Below, piece after piece: positions 60,241-64,000 of a stretch of 64,000 nt of DNA (positions within the stretch are counted from its first letter, which is position 1; each line of letters opens with the position of its first letter). The notes beneath the pieces are model-generated. The model had not been told where the DNA came from, ran no database searches, and saw only the letters and a list, made by a program, of their open reading frames with translations. A program made the position numbers and the translations under genes. Source of the stretch: Phalacrocorax aristotelis. Its lineage: Eukaryota; Chordata; Aves; Suliformes; Phalacrocoracidae. The stretch covers positions 52,958,918-53,022,917 of the forward strand of contig NC_134277.1 in assembly GCF_949628215.1 (NCBI RefSeq). Direction: 5' to 3'.

Positions 60241-63200
60241 TAGGAAATTAGGAGTTCTGAAGGTAAAGGAGAGAGTACAGCAGAGGCTGGCAGGCTGCCC
60301 CAGCCCCCAGTGCAGCAGGTCACCTGGGAGGACAGCAGGAGCTGTAGCAATGCACGTGCACTGCGCTGCCAGCCCGAGAGTTAGATTTTCATATGGACTG
60401 ACTTGCTTGTGGAGGGGAATAAAGAGGAGTAGGAACCACCCTGCACCCTGACTTCTGCTGGTGGCAGAAGTGCAAGGGGCCTCTTGGAGTGAAAGAGGAT
60501 GCAGGCAATGAACTGCACTTAAAGGAAGGGATGGACTCTCTGTGGCTGCGCAGCAAGCTACTCTGTGTCTGGAGAGGGGGCCTGTTTAAACTGAAGTGGC
60601 TCCCGTGCAGAAATTAGAGGATCTGTGGTGAAATGCCTGGCCTATCAACCAGAGGGGACATAATGCCACTCATGGGGTTGCTGTCAAATCTTTGGTTAGC
60701 TCTTCCCATCTCTCCGAGCAGCTGTTGGACCAAGGCGTTGACTCTTTCTACCTCTAGCGACAGCTCCAGCGACTGCACTTTCTGCAAGGGCAACAACTGA
60801 AGAGGGGATTTTTTTTTGTTTTGTTTTTTAAATAAAATTTGGACTTTTGTTTGCATGGTCTGGAGACTGTACTGCTGAGCGAGTGGCTCCAGCAAACCCT
60901 CTCCCTTCCAAGTGATAGTTAAATTCCTTTCTGTCGAGGTGTATTTGTTCCTCACCAGGAATGAGGGAACTCTACCAACAAAACAATTTCTCTACCATGA
61001 CTGTGCCCTCCATTTTAGTTCACCTGATGCCCTGAGACAGGATGAGGAGACTGGGCATGATGGGAGGAGAAGAGCAGTGCTTAGAGTTCACGCTCAAGTG
61101 CTTGATAAATTGCCCACGGTAACTCTGTGACAAGTCAGACTGAGTAAAGACGAATTATGGGTGAAAAAAATTAATATACCATCAGAGACAGAGATGCATA
61201 AAATGCAGTTTACCTCACATTTTCTTCTTTGGTGTGTAATTTGATTGATCACTTCAGTTATATGAGCCTGCAAATGTTGGCTCAGTCCCCTGCCAAGTGT
61301 TTGAAGAAGACTTTAATACTAATGACTGTTTTGTTCAACTGTATTGATTTTCAGGTGCTTCGTTTATTCATTTAGACCTTTGGATGCCTCTTTTCCCAGA
61401 ATTAGTATCATATTTGTACTGGTGAAAAGAGTAAAATAGATATAGAGCTACTTGCCTTTATAAGCAGTGTAATGTTCAGGTTTTAATTGCCTTTAAAGTG
61501 TCAAATACCAACGTGTAGCTGCTTTTTCAGTTAATAGTTTATTTTGTTCTGTTTCTGTGATGCTGCTCTAGTGAGACCGTGTGTCTCAAGGAAGGAGGAG
61601 CCTCTGCTTCATAGGCCTTGCAAACTATCTACATAATGGAGACACTGCAAGCCGAGTAAATGATACATGCATTATATTACATACTTCCCTGGTCTCTAAC
61701 AAATTAGCCCAAATTAATTTTTTTGCCAACCTGCCTGGAGCCATTAGCACTGTGTGATTATTCTAGGAGACTTGGCTCTAATTATGAATTTAAAAAATTG
61801 CTCCATTTGCACAGAGCACAATGCTCTGAGCATGGAGCTGGAGGAGGGGGGCATCTAACCTGGGCAAGGGTGGTTCCACTGCAGGGGCTTCCCAGGGCCA
61901 TGGGCGAGGTGGGCTGCCCTGCTGGTGGGCAGTTTCAGGAGCAGACCCCTGATGTCTATGGGGAAGAGTGGAAGGAGCACTCATGGCTCCTGGTTTACCA
62001 GCACGACTATGTGAGCAGATGTCACTTGTAATGGGGTCCGGTGAGCCCCTAGCTGCCATCAGTGTCCCATAGAGCAGAGCCTGGGACAGGGCTGGAAGTG
62101 CAGATAGATGTGTATGCACAGGCTCTCCCATCACAAGTTTCTTGTGCCACAAGAGGTTCTACTTTACCCTTAGTATGAGGGTAACAACACTAGGGGCTCC
62201 TTCGAGTCAGGAGGCAATGTGGTGCATCAGAAGTGTAGGCTTATCATAGGTATCTGTAAACTGGGAAGCATCTAAAGCTGCTGTAATATGCCTTGTGGTT
62301 TAAGGTATCTGAACAGCAGATGCTCTACCATTGGCTGCAGCACCACTCCAAAATGCTGACAGTGGGTACAGGTATCCAAATTAGCTGGTTTAGGATGACT
62401 GTATATTTTTTTTAGTCAAAAAAGTTTATCGGCTCACATGATGGAAGACTTTCTGCACCAGGTCCTGTGATACAGGGACATTCCTCTAGTGACCAAAAAG
62501 GGCTGAAATAGGGTGTGGCGTTTTAGGCACTGCCTACCAAGCTCCTCTTCTGGCTGCAGGAGCAAGCAGGTTTGCAGGAGATTATTCTCAGCTTGTATCT
62601 AGATTCTTCTAAGCCAGCTGGCCTGTTCAGTTAAATGGCAATACTTTAATTGATTTTGTTGGGGCCAGAATAATAATGGCACAACTTCAGCACTGTAGTC
62701 CTGCTGCTGGAAGTCTCTTAAATGGTCTGTGTTGGAAGCAGCTTGTACTCTTCTTTCTGCCTTTCAGAGTGTCTCTTCCTCTCCCCATCACTTTTCTGCT
62801 CCAGATTATTAGAGATCTTGTGGCTGCAGATTTTAACTTAATATCCAGTAGTAGAATTTTGCTAGGAGTCATCCTAGCAATAAATATACATATTTATGCT
62901 AATGTCATTTTTTCTTATCAAAATAAGCTTCGTTGCCACAGGCACTTATGCTGGTTCATGTCCCCTCTATCAGGTCCTTCAGGGACTTCATAAAAAGCAA
63001 AAGACACATCCCTCATGGACATCACTGTGGCCAGCCTGCTCTTTGACAAAGTAGTAGCCAACCAATTCTGGCTGGAGGAAAGAAACCCTTTGGGCTTTCC
63101 TAAAATAAAAATACTCCCACTATTTTCTCTCGTTCCTCTCTCTCTTTCAGTGAAAATGTGAACTGCTTCCCAGGAGGTGAGGCAGAACCAAACTCTGGGG

Positions 63201-63535
63201 CAGGAATGCTTCTGCTTTCCTGGTAAGAGCAGGCTGCCAGCCAAAGGTGGACCTTGTGGCTGGGACCCGTTTCCTTCTTTTGAGACCACAGGGTATAAAG
63301 CAAGCATCTGGGAGGCAGGCTAGGTCCTGGGGAGCAAGATGCCCTCCTTCTAGCCTTTCTTTCTGGAAATAGGTAAAAACTCTACTGAAATGTGAGTTGG
63401 TTCTGCTGCAGTCAGAACTGAGCCCTGAAGAAACTCATATAGAAAAGCAATAGCAGAAGGCACAGATTGAGCACTAGTTCTTCCTCTTTCACTTGCTTCT
63501 CACCATTTCCCTTGCTCCTCTTCATTGGCAGAAAA

Positions 63536-63604
63536 TAAAATGCAAAAAGAAAACCAAACAAACCCAAAAAAACAAACCACACAACCCAAACTTTCACTAA
63601 ATAA
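63536..63604 (+). repeat. A/C-rich simple tract
   Basis: Runs of A with CC/CAAA units (aaaccaaacaaacccaaaaa and similar), roughly the reverse complement of the T/G tract 3.4 kb upstream, so the two could pair in RNA. Low complexity explains the small minus-strand frame that crosses it. Confidence 0.7.
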
Positions 63605-64000
63605 ACCCAAATATAGCAGGGGGGACAGGGTTTTCAAGGTGCTATGTGCGGTTGTGTTGTACCAATGCAGAGGCTGCCCCAGGCAGGACCCCTGAAAACA
63701 AGTCTCAGGTGACCCACAGGTGCAGTGGCATCTGGGGTGGGAGGCTGGAAGACAAAACTGTGAAGATGAGGAAGCATTGCTCATAGAGGCTAACTGTGTT
63801 TTGCAGAGGTAAGCTAGAAAAAGTAAATCAAAGTGTTTCATCCAGAACACACAGAGTCCAGAGTCCAAAAGAAACAAGTGATGTAAAGTGAGCAGAATTC
63901 AGAGTAATTGCCCTGGGAGAAGAAAGGAGTGAGTCAAGCTTTGCCTGTTTCAGATCTGGGCTTGCAGGGAAGGTCCCTATTTTGCATCCAGAGTACATAT

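Larger units (their letters stand above)
58753..64000 (+). other. AOAH: AOAH intron, 5' part (next exon not found)
   Basis: More than 5.2 kb follow the exon-4 donor without a recognisable continuation of AOAH, which should resume with an ETWKF-like segment, so the next exon is probably past the window. Inside are a T/G-rich tract (60170-60240), an A/C-rich tract (63536-63604) and a possible old repeat trace around 59625-59700. A splice-like acceptor before 63150 gives an immediate stop in the needed phase, so it is not an AOAH exon. Confidence 0.65.

Noticed and set aside
62787..62880. Acceptor-like 'ttttctgctccag' with open frame, considered as an AOAH exon
   Set aside because: The translated IIRDLVAADFN does not fit the expected AOAH segment and no suitable donor follows.
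63120..63171. Good acceptor (ctctctctctttcag) followed by a donor-like AGgtgagg, considered as AOAH exon 5
   Set aside because: In the phase required after exon 4 the sequence begins with TGA, and it has no likeness to the expected AOAH continuation.
1..64000. Search for tRNA, rRNA, CRISPR, bacterial operons and endogenous retroviral proteins
   Set aside because: No tRNA-like cloverleaf boxes, no direct-repeat arrays, no Shine-Dalgarno-led gene series and no recognisable retroviral frames were seen by eye.

Overview
This window is vertebrate nuclear DNA, most likely from a bird. It has intron-split genes with GT/AG borders, CR1 retroposon 3' ends with the typical octamer-like tail at both ends of its size range, very few recent repeats and compact introns. 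No bacterial, plasmid, phage or CRISPR features are present, and no tRNA or rRNA gene was seen. Most open frames are chance frames in introns and intergenic DNA; the coding content is eight short exons.

Two genes lie head to tail on the + strand. Left (before 1 to about 16.9 kb): the 3' end of ELMO1, with its last four coding exons (1601-1708, 5332-5414, 10923-11000, 15599-15799). Reading phase joins perfectly across all three introns and yields the C-terminal 156 residues (about 572-727 of the 727-residue protein), followed by a roughly 1.1 kb 3' UTR with an AATAAA at 16887. Right (about 38.9 kb to beyond 64 kb): the 5' end of AOAH, with its first four coding exons (38888-39041, 52890-52985, 57499-57559, 58653-58752). 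These also join in phase and encode the signal peptide, a short propeptide-like segment and the complete saposin-type small-subunit domain with all its cysteines. The catalytic GDSL-type large subunit lies beyond the right edge. About 22 kb of intergenic DNA separates the genes. The same gene order (ELMO1 then AOAH, same strand) is known from mammals, so this is conserved synteny.

ELMO1 works with DOCK proteins to activate Rac during engulfment and migration. AOAH is a secreted or lysosomal lipase of phagocytes that deacylates lipopolysaccharide. Both act in phagocytic cells, but nothing in the sequence shows that they are co-regulated.

The non-coding part holds several repeat relics: two CR1 pieces (1-90 and 13124-13280), an old, long and decayed CR1/L3-type LINE copy with reverse-transcriptase remnants (about 42.5-43.8 kb) next to an oppositely oriented 3' fragment (about 41.65-41.8 kb), and MIR-like SINE pieces. 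There are also a strong G-quadruplex motif in an ELMO1 intron, a 22-base perfect palindrome, homopolymer tracts and several AT-rich stretches that look like conserved non-coding elements. I found no convincing previously undescribed system. The most useful points for follow-up are the possible 5' UTR splice acceptor one base before the AOAH start codon and the candidate regulatory stretches.
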